A stretch of DNA of 64,000 nt from Synergistaceae bacterium (GCA_031272035.1 JAISUO010000024.1:19600-83599), one strand, 5' to 3'. Shown: positions 24,877 to 33,573, numbered from the stretch's first letter. Translations and numbers: made by a program. The notes: generated by a model not told the origin, from the letters alone.

Positions 24877-25893
24877 TTATTCCCGGCCCAGAGCGTCCAC
24901 CATGGCCTCCAGAATGTTGATGGAACGCTCGTAGTCCATTCTCAGGGGGCCGATCAGCCCCAAAATCGCCTTTTGCTGACGCGTGTGCGCCGGAATGAGA
25001 ATCATGGAGTTCTCCTCCATCCCCTCCACGCCCTCGGCGCCGTTTTCCTCTCCAATGCTGACCTTGAGGCTTTCCGAAAGTCTGCAGCGCTCGATCATCG
25101 TCGAAAGGGGCTTCTCCTGCTCCAGGAGGGAGAGAACCGCCTGAAGTCTCCCCAGGGTCTGGAAGTGCGGCAGATTCAAAATATGCTGGGCTCCGCTGCT
25201 GAAAAAGCGGTAGTTCTGCACGGTCAAAAAACGATCCAGCTCGCCGATCGCCATTCTGCAGGCCTCTTCCACGTCCTCCAGGCCGTTCAGCACGAAGTCG
25301 TACAAAACTCCCCGCACCTCGGTCCAGGTTCTGCCGGAGGCCACCGTGTTGATGCGCCGCGCCAGCTCTTCGATCACGCCGGGGTCCATTTCGCAGGTGA
25401 GAGAAAACTGGGAGTGATGCACCAGTCCCCCCTTCAGCACGATCAGAGCCAGGAGGTTCGTTCCCCCCAGGGGCATCAGGTCGATGTGCTGAATCTCCGC
25501 CGTGTCCAGCCCCGCCACCGCCGCCACGCCCACGTAGTTGGTGAGGCGGGCCAGCATGTGCGTCACGTAGTTCAAAAGGTCCTCGATCCCGCTGCGTCGG
25601 CTCTCGATTTCCTTCTGCCACTCCTTCGACTCGCGAGGCTTCAGCCGCTCCCGGGAGGTCACGGAATCCACGTACACCCGGTAGGCCTTCGCCGTGGGCA
25701 GCCGCCCCGACGAGGTGTGAGGCTGATAAAAATACCCCATCTCCTCCAGGTCCGCCATCTCGTTTCGTATCGTGGCCGGACTCAACCCCCGAATGTACTT
25801 CTTCGTGATGGTCCGAGACCCCGCCGGCTCCCCTGTCTTGATGTACTCGTATACTACCGCCAGAACTATCCCAAGTTGTCTTTCCGTCAGCAT
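24877..25893 (-). CDS. hrcA: Heat-inducible transcription repressor HrcA
   Basis: Repressor of class I heat-shock genes that binds CIRCE and needs GroEL to fold. 338 residues: N-terminal winged helix (LTERQLGIVLAVVYEYIKTGEPAGSRTI, GLSPATIRNEMADLEEMGY, about 1-60), dimerisation and GAF-like domains, and C-terminal GPLRMDYERSINILEAMV. First gene of the operon it controls; the operator is 25 bp upstream (25918-25944). Confidence 0.97.
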   Translation of the reverse strand: MLTERQLGIVLAVVYEYIKTGEPAGSRTITKKYIRGLSPATIRNEMADLEEMGYFYQPHTSSGRLPTAKAYRVYVDSVTSRERLKPRESKEWQKEIESRRSGIEDLLNYVTHMLARLTNYVGVAAVAGLDTAEIQHIDLMPLGGTNLLALIVLKGGLVHHSQFSLTCEMDPGVIEELARRINTVASGRTWTEVRGVLYDFVLNGLEDVEEACRMAIGELDRFLTVQNYRFFSSGAQHILNLPHFQTLGRLQAVLSLLEQEKPLSTMIERCRLSESLKVSIGEENGAEGVEGMEENSMILIPAHTRQQKAILGLIGPLRMDYERSINILEAMVDALGRE

Positions 25894-25917
25894 GTGATCT
25901 ATCTCCAGACTCTTATA

Positions 25918-25944
25918 TTAGCAGTCTCTTTAAATGAGTGCCAA
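25918..25944. promoter_or_regulatory. CIRCE operator (HrcA-binding site)
   Basis: TTAGCAGTC-N9-GAGTGCCAA matches the CIRCE consensus TTAGCACTC-N9-GAGTGCTAA with one change in each arm. It lies between the transcription start predicted from 25963-25991 and the hrcA start codon, the usual place. Confidence 0.93.
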
Positions 25945-25962
25945 TATCTTTAATCTGTGGAT

Positions 25963-25991
25963 AGATTAGCAATCTCAGCCCCGATTGTCAA
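25963..25991 (-). promoter_or_regulatory. Promoter of the hrcA operon
   Basis: On minus, a perfect -35 TTGACA (25991-25986), a 17-bp spacer and TAATCT (25968-25963). The predicted start of transcription falls just before CIRCE, so bound HrcA would block elongation or promoter clearance. Confidence 0.7.
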
Positions 25992-26053
25992 TAGGTTAGA
26001 GGTTCAGAAGAGGCTGAACAGAAAGATTAAGGGTTATTACGTACTCCAGAAGG

Positions 26054-26059
26054 TATAAT
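26054..26059 (+). promoter_or_regulatory. -10 box upstream of folP
   Basis: Consensus TATAAT, 40 bp before the folP start, divergent from the hrcA promoter. No strong -35. A 6-bp inverted repeat GTTCAG/CTGAAC lies at 26002-26019, just upstream. Confidence 0.45.
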
Positions 26060-26098
26060 CTTCTTAGAAAATATCAGGTAGTTCTGCAGGAGGTTGAC

Positions 26099-27325
26099 AT
26101 GTCCGAAAGTATTTATCCCCTGAACATCCAATCCGCGAAGGAGCTGGAGGCCGCGGTGAAGCGCATTGGGGCCGATCCGCGCTCTCTGGCCTACTTCCAG
26201 CCCAAGAGGCGAATGCGGCATTTCTACGTCCGGCGCGCCGACTTCCGGGCCGCCTCGTTTTTGAAACAGGAGCTTCTGGCCCGGGGCGGGGACGCCGTCG
26301 TGGCCAAACACGTCATCGACGGCCGCGCGGAGTACAGCGACGTCCTTCTGATGGGGACGGACCGGCAGCTTCAATCCCTCCTTCAGAAGATGAAGGCCAT
26401 GGACATCTGGGGGCTGAAAAATCTGAGGGAGGCCCTCGCCGCCTCCCTGACGGGGACCGCGCTGTCGGACTGGAGGCTTGCCCTGCCCAGGGGCAGAGAA
26501 CTTCGGCTTTCCGACCGGACGAAAATCATGGGGATCCTCAACCTGACGGAGGACTCCTTCTATCCGGAGAGCCGGGTCGCCGGAGGCGACGACCTGCTGG
26601 CGCGGGCCGGAGCCATGCTGGAGGACGGGGCGGACGTTCTGGACGTGGGAGCGGAGTCCACCCGCCCCGGAGCGACGCCGGTGGACGGACGGGAGGAGGC
26701 GGCCCGGCTCTGCCCCGCCGTGAAGGCCCTGAGAACGGCGTTCCCCGACGCGGTGATCTCCGTGGACACCTACAGGGGCGACGTCGCCCTGGAGGCCGTG
26801 GAGGCCGGCGCCGACATCATCAACGACGTGGGAGGCTTCGAGCTGTCCCCCGACATGCTGCCCCGGGCGGCGCAGGCGGGAGTCCCCTTCATTCTTTCCC
26901 ACTTCAGAGGGACTTTGGCCGACATGAAGAACCCCGCCCCCTACGAGGACCTCCTGAGCGAGCTGAACCTCTGGTTCCAAAAAAAAATGGAAGCGGCGGA
27001 AGGGGCGGGTCTCGACCGGGAACGTCTCATCCTGGATCCGGGACTGGGGTTCGCCAAGAAAGGAGAGGACAACCTCGTGATTCTGAGGGAAGCGGAAAGC
27101 CTTGCCGTCTTTGGCCGGCCCATCCTCATCGGGCACTCCCGCAAGCGATTCACGGGAACCGCCACGGGGGCGGACGACGTCTCTCAGCGCCTGACGGGAA
27201 CTCTGGCGGTTTCGGCCCTGCTGGAGGGACGGGCGCAGATGATTCGCGTCCACGACGTGAAGGAGAACCGCCGGGCTATGGATATGGCCCGCGCCGTGCG
27301 GGAGGCCCTGCCATGCCGACCGTAG
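26099..27325 (+). CDS. folP: Dihydropteroate synthase with ~140-residue N-terminal extension
   Basis: Condenses p-aminobenzoate with dihydropterin pyrophosphate in folate synthesis. The catalytic TIM barrel begins at about residue 144 (MGILNLTEDSF, usual form MGILNVTPDSF), followed by DVGAESTRPGATPV, ISVDTYRGDVA, INDVGGFE, the Asp-containing LILDPGLGFAK and IGHSRKRF. The first ~140 residues are an unfamiliar alpha/beta domain (PKRRMRHFYVRRADF, ADVLLMGTDRQ-like), giving 408 residues against about 280 usual. Start ATG has SD CAGGAGG at 7 bases. It overlaps folK by 13 bp. Confidence 0.93.
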   Translation: MSESIYPLNIQSAKELEAAVKRIGADPRSLAYFQPKRRMRHFYVRRADFRAASFLKQELLARGGDAVVAKHVIDGRAEYSDVLLMGTDRQLQSLLQKMKAMDIWGLKNLREALAASLTGTALSDWRLALPRGRELRLSDRTKIMGILNLTEDSFYPESRVAGGDDLLARAGAMLEDGADVLDVGAESTRPGATPVDGREEAARLCPAVKALRTAFPDAVISVDTYRGDVALEAVEAGADIINDVGGFELSPDMLPRAAQAGVPFILSHFRGTLADMKNPAPYEDLLSELNLWFQKKMEAAEGAGLDRERLILDPGLGFAKKGEDNLVILREAESLAVFGRPILIGHSRKRFTGTATGADDVSQRLTGTLAVSALLEGRAQMIRVHDVKENRRAMDMARAVREALPCRP

Positions 27326-27843
27326 CTCTGGGGCTGGGGAGCAACATGGGCAACCGGCTGCTGAACCTGAAAAACGCGCTGCGGGCCCTGAAAAATATCA
27401 GGCGTGAAAACGGACCGGACAAAATAAACGCTCTGAAAATTCTTCGCGCCAGCGACGTCTTCGAAACGGCCCCCTGGGGCGTCACGGACCAGCCCAGTTT
27501 CCTGAACGCCTGCGTCCTGACGGAGTGCAGCCTGACCCCACGGGAGCTTCTTTCGGCGGTGAAGGAGATCGAGACCCGTCTGGGAAGAACCGCCACCCGC
27601 CGGTGGGGCGAGCGCGTCATCGACATCGACATCCTGACCCTGGACTCCCTCGTTTTCGACGAGCCCGACCTGCGCATCCCCCACCCCGAAATGCATCGAA
27701 GGGACTTCGTCCTGATTCCCCTGTCCACTCTCCTGCCCGACTGGGTGCATCCCCTCACCGGACAGACCGTGACGGCCATGGCGAAATCCCTTTCCGACTC
27801 CGGAGCCGCCGGCTTTCAGGCGGTGCGCATCTGCCCGCTGTAG
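27313..27843 (+). CDS. folK: 2-amino-4-hydroxy-6-hydroxymethyldihydropteridine pyrophosphokinase
   Basis: Transfers pyrophosphate from ATP to hydroxymethyl-dihydropterin, making the substrate of FolP. 176 residues with ALGLGSNMGNR at the N-terminus, FETAPWGVTDQPSFLNA (about 50-66), RRWGERVIDIDIL (Mg/ATP site DIDIL, about 95-107) and IPHPEMHRRDFVLIPL. It starts inside the 3' end of folP, so the pair is translationally coupled. folB (aldolase) is absent here. Confidence 0.96.
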   Translation: MPTVALGLGSNMGNRLLNLKNALRALKNIRRENGPDKINALKILRASDVFETAPWGVTDQPSFLNACVLTECSLTPRELLSAVKEIETRLGRTATRRWGERVIDIDILTLDSLVFDEPDLRIPHPEMHRRDFVLIPLSTLLPDWVHPLTGQTVTAMAKSLSDSGAAGFQAVRICPL

Positions 27844-27869
27844 ACCCGCGTCGTTTGCTTTTTTGCCCG

Positions 27870-27898
27870 TTGACCCGCGGCAGGTCTTTTACTATTAT
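27870..27898 (+). promoter_or_regulatory. Promoter for the zinc-ribbon / tail-anchored protein pair
   Basis: TTGACC (27870-27875), 17-bp spacer, TATTAT (27893-27898), about 60 bp before the GTG start at 27957. One of the better promoters in the window. Confidence 0.68.
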
Positions 27899-27956
27899 GA
27901 TAGAGTAGCGATTATACGCGGCAGCAATTCTGCCGACAGAGAGGGAGGCGAGTCAC

Positions 27957-28118
27957 GTGGCGAAGTTCCGTTGTCTGGAGTGCAGAACCGAGGTGGAGTT
28001 CAATGCGGATGAACCTACGAAGCGTTGTCCAAAATGTTTCGGTCGTTACCTCGAACTGCTCTCCGGGGAAATGAAGCGTGGGAAATCCTGGAGCGCAAAA
28101 AGCTTCAGCGTAAAATGA
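27957..28118 (+). CDS. 53-residue zinc-ribbon protein
   Basis: Small gene with GTG start, SD GGGAGG 8 bases upstream and its own promoter. Two CxxC pairs (C6/C9, C24/C27) form a rubredoxin/FmdB-like zinc ribbon (FRCLEC...KRCPKC), followed by a basic Ser/Lys tail. The length, codon pattern and upstream signals support a real gene. Function unknown; it probably shares a transcript with the tail-anchored protein 114 bp downstream. Confidence 0.72.
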   Translation: MAKFRCLECRTEVEFNADEPTKRCPKCFGRYLELLSGEMKRGKSWSAKSFSVK

Positions 28119-28231
28119 CCCATCGGGGCGGAGGAAAGGAGCGCGTTTCCGCAATTTTCCTCCGCTCCAAAATCGCTGACATATCCCGTACTTCCTGAAA
28201 AAGAAAGCGGCAGAAAAGGAGAGGAATTACG

Positions 28232-29263
28232 ATGCCGAACACACAGCAGACAGATACGCACGACCCGCTGACGACGGGGACGCCAGGGCCTTCTCCCTCA
28301 AACACCGGTGAAACCTCCGTTCCCCCCGCCGAAGACGCAGGCGCGCAGCCCAAGCCCAAAAGCGAACTCACCTACGGCGCGCTGAAAGGTTATTTTTACA
28401 CTCCGAAACGCGGAGACATTCGGGGCGCTTTTTGTCTGCTGATCGACGGAAACACCGGAGAAATTCTGGAGAACGTTTTCTGGACGACCTACGCCACCTC
28501 GGACGCCCGCCTGGACGTCAGCACCGGATGGAGAGAGTTCAACAAGTCCATCCCCGACATGGGGCCTTACGAAAAATCCGTCGGGGACAAACTGAGCGCC
28601 CTTCTCACGGAGACCTTTTCCCTGTCGAGCCGGCTGGAGCTCATGCAGCACCCCGAAGATCCCTCGAAACTCCCCATGATCACCGAGGCGATCCGCAAAA
28701 ACTTCGAGCGCGCCACCTACTATTTTCTGGAGTTCGACACCGTGCTGGAACGGCTGCCCCGGGAAAATCTGGTGGCGGCGGGCGTTCTGACGGCCGAGGG
28801 AAGCGAAGCCGCGAAAACCGCGGCGGACGCCGCCGGACAGGAGGAAAAGAGCTTCGAGGGGACCCTCATCAACTGTATGCCCATCATCGACCCCGCGAAG
28901 GGATGTCCCGTTTCAGAGCTCAAGCCCGGCGACCTGGTGGAGGTCAAAATCCAGGGGGGCATCGGAGCCAGCGGCCTCATTGAGCAGTACCTCTCCTCCA
29001 CCAACCAGGACGCGGTGTTCCCCGTGGAGTCCGTGGAAAAAAAGGCCAAGGACAAAACCTACGTCTTTTTGACGATCAACGAGGAAATTCGGGGCGTGAT
29101 CACCGTGACCAAAGATTTGCGGCTCCGGACCATCCACATGCAGAACAAAAAGCCCTTCCCCTTCCCGCCGTTTCCCATCAACACCGACAACCTCGTTTTC
29201 TTCGGGACGCTGTTCGTGGCGGTCCTCATCATCATCGTGGTCATTCGTATGCTGTTCTTTTAA
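28232..29263 (+). CDS. Tail-anchored membrane protein of unknown function
   Basis: 343 residues with SD AAAGGAGAGG before the ATG. Residues 1-45 are a Pro/Thr/Ser-rich linker without a signal peptide. A soluble alpha/beta domain covers about 48-305 (ALKGYFYTPKRGDIRGAFCLLIDG; CPVSELKPGDLVEVKIQGG), and the only membrane helix is at the very C-terminus (about 318-340, LVFFGTLFVAVLIIIVVIRMLFF). This topology puts the whole domain in the cytoplasm. I do not recognise the domain. It ends at a strong terminator. Confidence 0.7.
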   Translation: MPNTQQTDTHDPLTTGTPGPSPSNTGETSVPPAEDAGAQPKPKSELTYGALKGYFYTPKRGDIRGAFCLLIDGNTGEILENVFWTTYATSDARLDVSTGWREFNKSIPDMGPYEKSVGDKLSALLTETFSLSSRLELMQHPEDPSKLPMITEAIRKNFERATYYFLEFDTVLERLPRENLVAAGVLTAEGSEAAKTAADAAGQEEKSFEGTLINCMPIIDPAKGCPVSELKPGDLVEVKIQGGIGASGLIEQYLSSTNQDAVFPVESVEKKAKDKTYVFLTINEEIRGVITVTKDLRLRTIHMQNKKPFPFPPFPINTDNLVFFGTLFVAVLIIIVVIRMLFF

Positions 29264-29296
29264 AAAATTCGACCTCTGACCCAATCCGATAATTAA

Positions 29297-29328
29297 ACGG
29301 GAGCAGCCGAAGCCGCTCCCGTTTTTTT
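29297..29328 (+). terminator. Intrinsic terminator after the tail-anchored protein gene
   Basis: ACGGGAGC and GCTCCCGT form an 8-bp stem with an inner GCCGAAGCC loop that can itself fold, followed by seven T. It lies 33 bp past the stop. Confidence 0.9.
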
Positions 29329-29362
29329 GTTGCGCTGTGTTATTGCCGCGTCGTCGCCGCGA

Positions 29363-31765
29363 TCAGCCTCTCCGGCGAAGCAGCGCGAGACCCGCCAGAG
29401 CCAGAGCCGCAAAGCCCAGACTCAGGGAGGAGCAGCCGCCGCTGCCGTCCTTCTCCAGACCGCTGCCGCCGCTGGTGGCTCTCGTGGCCACGAAGGTCAG
29501 GCCGGACGTGGGCGCTCTGTACTGAGTGCCGCCGTAGAGGTAATCGATGTAGAACTTGTACGAGCCCGTGGTCGTCGGGGTGAACTCGATCACCACGTTG
29601 CAGGTGCCGTCGGGAAGCGATACCAGGCTGTAGGACGAGGCCGGCAGCGACTGAAGCGCGCTGGACGTCGGGCTTGAGTACACAACCCCCACGAGGGAGA
29701 TCGCCGTACTGCAGGGAATGGTTATCGTGTACGTGCGGCCCACGTTGAAGTTGCTTTCGCCCGTAGTCACATTGTAGAAATAGTGGGCGTCCGTGCCGGT
29801 AACGCCCGTGTAGACCAGAGCATCCGTCGGGTCGGAAATGACGATGCCCGTGCCCGCGCTGGACAGCACGTTGACCTGGATGGTGGCCGTAATCTTTTTG
29901 TTGGATACCGTTCTGCCCGTCACGGTGAAGGTCTTCAGTCCGGCCGACGTGGGAGTTCCCGAGATGGTGATGACGCTGCCCGAAACCGAGGCGGTCAGGC
30001 CGCTCAGGCTGGTGGGGCTCACCGTCAGCGGCGTGCTCGGGGACAGAACTTCTGACGAACCCGTCGTGATGTCAGCCGACACGGTTTTCGAGTCGTTCTG
30101 GTTCAGTATCATGGTCAAGGTCGCGGGCGTCAGCCGCAGTATGCCCGTGTAGATTCGTTCCGCCGCGGTGACGCGCAAATCCGCCGAGGCCAACTGGTTG
30201 TCCGAGAACGCGCCCACTACGGTCACGGTGTGAAAGCCCTCGAAAGACGGGGTTCCCGACACGGTAACGGTTGGGGTCGTCACGTTCGGCATATTCGTCT
30301 GGTACGTCAGGCCTCCCTGTGACAGGATACCGCCGGTGGCTCCCGCAATGTCAAAACTCACCAGAGTGACCCCGGCTGCTGCACCCACGTCGTAGGTTAC
30401 GTTGATTACCTTGGAAGGGCTCACGGCTTCATAGGTATTGAGGTCCAGGCTGTCCGGAGTCAGCGTCAGAGTGTATACCGTCGGAGTAGGCGTGGGAGGG
30501 GTTCCAACTTCGACGTCCAGGACGGCATAGGCCCACAGTCCGTCTCCTGTTGTGGCTACATACGTACTCTGATAAGGGCCGGAGGCGGGCGTCGTGTACA
30601 CGTGGAATCTTACTGTTGTCCCAGCGTACGTTACCAAACCTGTGGAGAGAATGATATCACCCGTACTCGAAATTGTAGCGGTGACTCCATTCACAGTGGC
30701 ATCGGAATCCGGGTTGGTAACACCGATATAGCTGGAATCGTTAGCCCCTGGGTGGAATGAACCTACCGTCATTGCAGGCAGGGGGTCGGGAAAGACGCGG
30801 ATGCCCTCATGTCTGGCGGGATCAATGTTTATACCCAGCGCCGTCGCCAGTGCTCCCGAAGGAGAGACCGTCACCGTCGTCGTACCGGAGCCGCTCGGAG
30901 GAACGTAAAACTTTCCCCCCGACAACGCCGTCGAAGCGAGCGTGATGGCGTAGTCGGTGGACTCCACGATCTTCGCCCCGATCGTCCCGATCTTCAGGGT
31001 TCCTGACGAGCCATCAAGAGGCGCTACCAGAGCTCCGCCGTCCGACACTGTTACACTTGAACCCGTAGCCACAAGATCGAAACTTGTTAGAGCTTGCGAC
31101 GCCGTTACGGCCGTTCCATTCGTCAACGTCAAAAGGGGCGTTCCTGTCACTAGTGCGGCAGTTACATCTATACCGCTCCACAAATTCGGGAACGTCGACA
31201 CCTGTGTGGTGTTTCCTGTCTGGCAAAACAGCGGCACTGTACCAACTGTGGCGGCTGGCGTACCTGTCAACAGGTCATACACATAGGAAGCTCCGGCTAA
31301 ATCCGTAACGAACACTGCATCGGTCGTAGCAGGTACCGTCGTGGGATCCAAACCCACGGTGACGGGAACAAAGGTAAGAGTAAGAGTACCATTGTCGCTA
31401 TCTGCAACAAAATCAATGTCCTGAGTTGTTCCACTGCTCGGAAGAGGCACTGTCAGTATACCAGTCTCAGTCGCACTTCCCCATGAACCAGCAGCAGGGA
31501 AAGTATGAGATACAGGAACGGTTGAAATTTCACAGGTAAAAGTAACCGACGGAGCAACAGACGCAGTAATCGACAACGGAACCTTTACGTCGGTGACGCC
31601 GCTCCCTGCCTGATAATAAACATTTGCCGCATTTGCTGCAATGGCCCCCACGTTACCATCCACAGCATAATTAGCGAAACTTAACGCCGCTCCCCAGGCT
31701 TCTCCTCCGCTGAACGCCAGAGCGGCGACCAGCAAAAACAAAATCGAACCACGCAAAAATTTCAT
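29363..31765 (-). CDS. Large secreted surface protein with Ig-like repeats and Synergist-CTERM-like sorting tail
   Basis: 800 residues from ATG 31765; the frame is open 10 codons further, but MKFLRGSILFLLVAALAFSG is a clean signal peptide with AAGGAG near. The body is Thr/Ser/Val/Gly-rich beta sequence. Several segments resemble Ig-like domains of the putative-Ig (He_PIG) type (GTPSFEGFHTVTVVG; SGTPTSAGLKTFTVTG). The C-terminus has a Gly-Gly-Cys motif, a hydrophobic helix and a terminal RRRG, the three-part pattern of Synergistota CTERM sorting signals. Probably processed and held at the cell surface. The 5' part (30950-31760) is visibly less GC-rich than the 3' part. Confidence 0.82.
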   Translation of the reverse strand: MKFLRGSILFLLVAALAFSGGEAWGAALSFANYAVDGNVGAIAANAANVYYQAGSGVTDVKVPLSITASVAPSVTFTCEISTVPVSHTFPAAGSWGSATETGILTVPLPSSGTTQDIDFVADSDNGTLTLTFVPVTVGLDPTTVPATTDAVFVTDLAGASYVYDLLTGTPAATVGTVPLFCQTGNTTQVSTFPNLWSGIDVTAALVTGTPLLTLTNGTAVTASQALTSFDLVATGSSVTVSDGGALVAPLDGSSGTLKIGTIGAKIVESTDYAITLASTALSGGKFYVPPSGSGTTTVTVSPSGALATALGINIDPARHEGIRVFPDPLPAMTVGSFHPGANDSSYIGVTNPDSDATVNGVTATISSTGDIILSTGLVTYAGTTVRFHVYTTPASGPYQSTYVATTGDGLWAYAVLDVEVGTPPTPTPTVYTLTLTPDSLDLNTYEAVSPSKVINVTYDVGAAAGVTLVSFDIAGATGGILSQGGLTYQTNMPNVTTPTVTVSGTPSFEGFHTVTVVGAFSDNQLASADLRVTAAERIYTGILRLTPATLTMILNQNDSKTVSADITTGSSEVLSPSTPLTVSPTSLSGLTASVSGSVITISGTPTSAGLKTFTVTGRTVSNKKITATIQVNVLSSAGTGIVISDPTDALVYTGVTGTDAHYFYNVTTGESNFNVGRTYTITIPCSTAISLVGVVYSSPTSSALQSLPASSYSLVSLPDGTCNVVIEFTPTTTGSYKFYIDYLYGGTQYRAPTSGLTFVATRATSGGSGLEKDGSGGCSSLSLGFAALALAGLALLRRRG

Positions 31766-32059
31766 TCTCCTTTTTTCCCTCCTTAATAGGTGCAAACAAT
31801 TGCAGCCAAAAGAAAATCTTCGGCTATTTCTTTATCACTGGAGCAAAAAAACAACCTTTACCGTTGAGCTCCGCTGTCTCCTTTCCCGTTTCGGCATGAT
31901 TCATTATTATCTTGAAAATTATAACATCTTTTCGACCGCCGTATACGGGTCTGAAGTCACGGCAAAGACAGGTCTCTGCCCTTTAAAGAAGCCTCACAGA
32001 TTTGCTGAAAGGAGAACCGGATTTTTTCCGGAGTTGTGACAATGATGGAGGTGGTTCAG

Positions 32060-32422
32060 TTATTTTCCGAAATACTGAAGGGCGACGGGAACCAGAATTG
32101 AAAGGACAATCGCGCCAAAAAGCCATCGGGTCTGGTCATGAAATTCTTTGCGAAAACTTTCGAAAGACGCGTCCACTTTTCCAAAACGCTCATCAATTCT
32201 TTCAAAACGCGCGTCTACTTTTTCAAAACGCGCATCAATTTTGTCGAAACGTCTCAGCACTTCATTTTCAAATCTTTCCTGACCTCTTTTCACGTCCTCA
32301 ATCCGTGAATCCAGGAATCTGATTTCGCTTTCAAACCGCTTTTCGTCCACCGGCGTTATCATAAATCCGCACATTGGCGCCGACGAGGCCGCCATTGTCC
32401 TCTCTGTCTCTTTTTCAGGCAT
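32060..32422 (-). CDS. Heptad-repeat coiled-coil protein with C-terminal membrane anchor
   Basis: 120 residues. About residues 28-95 form a regular coiled coil with an exact 7-residue repeat (RFDKIDA, RFEKVDA, RFERIDE, RFGKVDA, SFESFRK), then a single transmembrane helix (about 100-117, LFGAIVLSILVPVALQYF). Similar small coiled-coil/TM proteins (DUF1640-like) are common, often multicopy, with no known role. The 21-bp DNA repeat behind the heptads (about 32160-32250) makes copy-number change by slippage likely. Confidence 0.65.
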   Translation of the reverse strand: MPEKETERTMAASSAPMCGFMITPVDEKRFESEIRFLDSRIEDVKRGQERFENEVLRRFDKIDARFEKVDARFERIDERFGKVDASFESFRKEFHDQTRWLFGAIVLSILVPVALQYFGK

Positions 32423-32598
32423 TGTTTTCCGCCTCCCTGACTGCTCCTCCGCTCATATCCGGCCCGAAGCCGGTTTTCCCACATTGTTCACTGCAAAACG
32501 ATTATAACAGCTTCCCTCAACACGAAAAAGCAGCTTTTCGGTATAATAAAAGAAGCGAGAGAGGGCAAAACAGAAATTTTTAATGGAACAAAACTGCA

Positions 32599-33573
32599 AT
32601 GAGAGACGAGGAAATTCAGGAAATGGAACACGACGCGAAAAACGGTGCGCCGGAGCGTTTTGATTATGACAATCTCTGGAAGACGATACTGCACCATTTT
32701 TTCTGGGAAGCGCTGAAAATTTTTCTGCCCGCTCTGTACGAGGCGGCAGACCGAACGAAAGAACCAGAGTTTCTCGACAAGGAACTACAAAAAGTGACCT
32801 TTGACCTTGAAGGCGGTCCCAACCGGGCGGACCTTCTGACGCGGGTAAAACTCAAAAACGGCGAGGGGGAACTGATTCTCTGCCACACCGAAATCCAGGG
32901 CGAAGGCGGCGGAGACATGCCCGTGAGGATGAACCGCTACCGGCAGATGATTTGCCTCCGATACAGAGAAGAACCGGTGGGAATCGCCGTCATGACGGCC
33001 CCGCGGCCCAGGGGTGAGCAAACGTCCTACCGGTGGGAGCGTTTTGGGGTTAGGGTTCTTTACGAATACATCAATGTGGTGCTCATGGATCTGGAGGACG
33101 AGGCGCTGCTGGAGGAAGAAAATCGAGTCGGGCTTGTTCTCTACGCGGCGAAATGTCTGCAGCAAAGCGGTAACGACGAAGAGAAAAAATTCCGTTATCT
33201 GCGCAGGATCTCGACACTGTGGGCAGAACGCGGATGGAACAGCGACGACAAGCGAATTATTCTGAACGCGGTGAGCTACCTGATGAACCTCAGGGACGAA
33301 GATTACGCAAAACGCATTGTGGCCCATGTGGAGGTGCTGCAAATGAACCAGGAGGACAGAGAGATGTACGTATCCGTATTTGAAAGAGTCTACACCGCCC
33401 GTGGAAAAGAAGAAGGGCTTCGTGAAGGGGAATTAAAAGGGCTTCAGAAAGGGCTTCGTGAGGGGCGTCTGGAGGTGGCTCAAAATATGCTGCGGGATGG
33501 AATGCCTGTAGATAAAGTGGTTCAGTATACGCGCCTGTCGAAAGAAAAGGTCGAGACCCTGCTGAACAAATGA
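32599..33573 (+). CDS. Rpn-family recombination-promoting nuclease / putative transposase (PD-(D/E)XK)
   Basis: 324 residues. The N-terminal nuclease domain (YDNLWKTILHHFFWEALKIFLP, about 23-44) carries Asp78 (NRADLLTRV) and E98-x-Q100 (CHTEIQGE), the PD-(D/E)XK pattern of the Rpn / YhgA-like / DUF4351-type proteins, in which Q often replaces K. After RMNRYRQMICLRY comes a helical region, and the C-terminus (about 270-324) has the typical REGELKGLQKGLREGRLEVAQNML stretch and LSKEKVETLL helix. ATG at 32599 has no SD; the ATG at 32623 (GAGG 9 bases before) may be the true start. A good internal RBS and start exist at 33330-33345. Confidence 0.82.
   Translation: MRDEEIQEMEHDAKNGAPERFDYDNLWKTILHHFFWEALKIFLPALYEAADRTKEPEFLDKELQKVTFDLEGGPNRADLLTRVKLKNGEGELILCHTEIQGEGGGDMPVRMNRYRQMICLRYREEPVGIAVMTAPRPRGEQTSYRWERFGVRVLYEYINVVLMDLEDEALLEEENRVGLVLYAAKCLQQSGNDEEKKFRYLRRISTLWAERGWNSDDKRIILNAVSYLMNLRDEDYAKRIVAHVEVLQMNQEDREMYVSVFERVYTARGKEEGLREGELKGLQKGLREGRLEVAQNMLRDGMPVDKVVQYTRLSKEKVETLLNK
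33330..33573 (+). other. Internal ribosome-binding site and start for a C-terminal Rpn fragment
   Basis: GGAGGT (33330-33335), 7-base spacer and ATG (33343) in frame inside the Rpn gene would make a 76-residue C-terminal protein (MNQEDREMYVSV...). The SD is better than that of the full-length gene. Short C-terminal products made from internal starts are known for E. coli Rpn proteins, where the small form restrains the full-length nuclease. The duplicated gene downstream begins at exactly the same Met. Confidence 0.5.

Noticed and set aside
32160..32250. Repeats suggesting a small CRISPR array
   Set aside because: The 21-bp units are in frame and encode the heptads of a coiled coil; there are no spacers.
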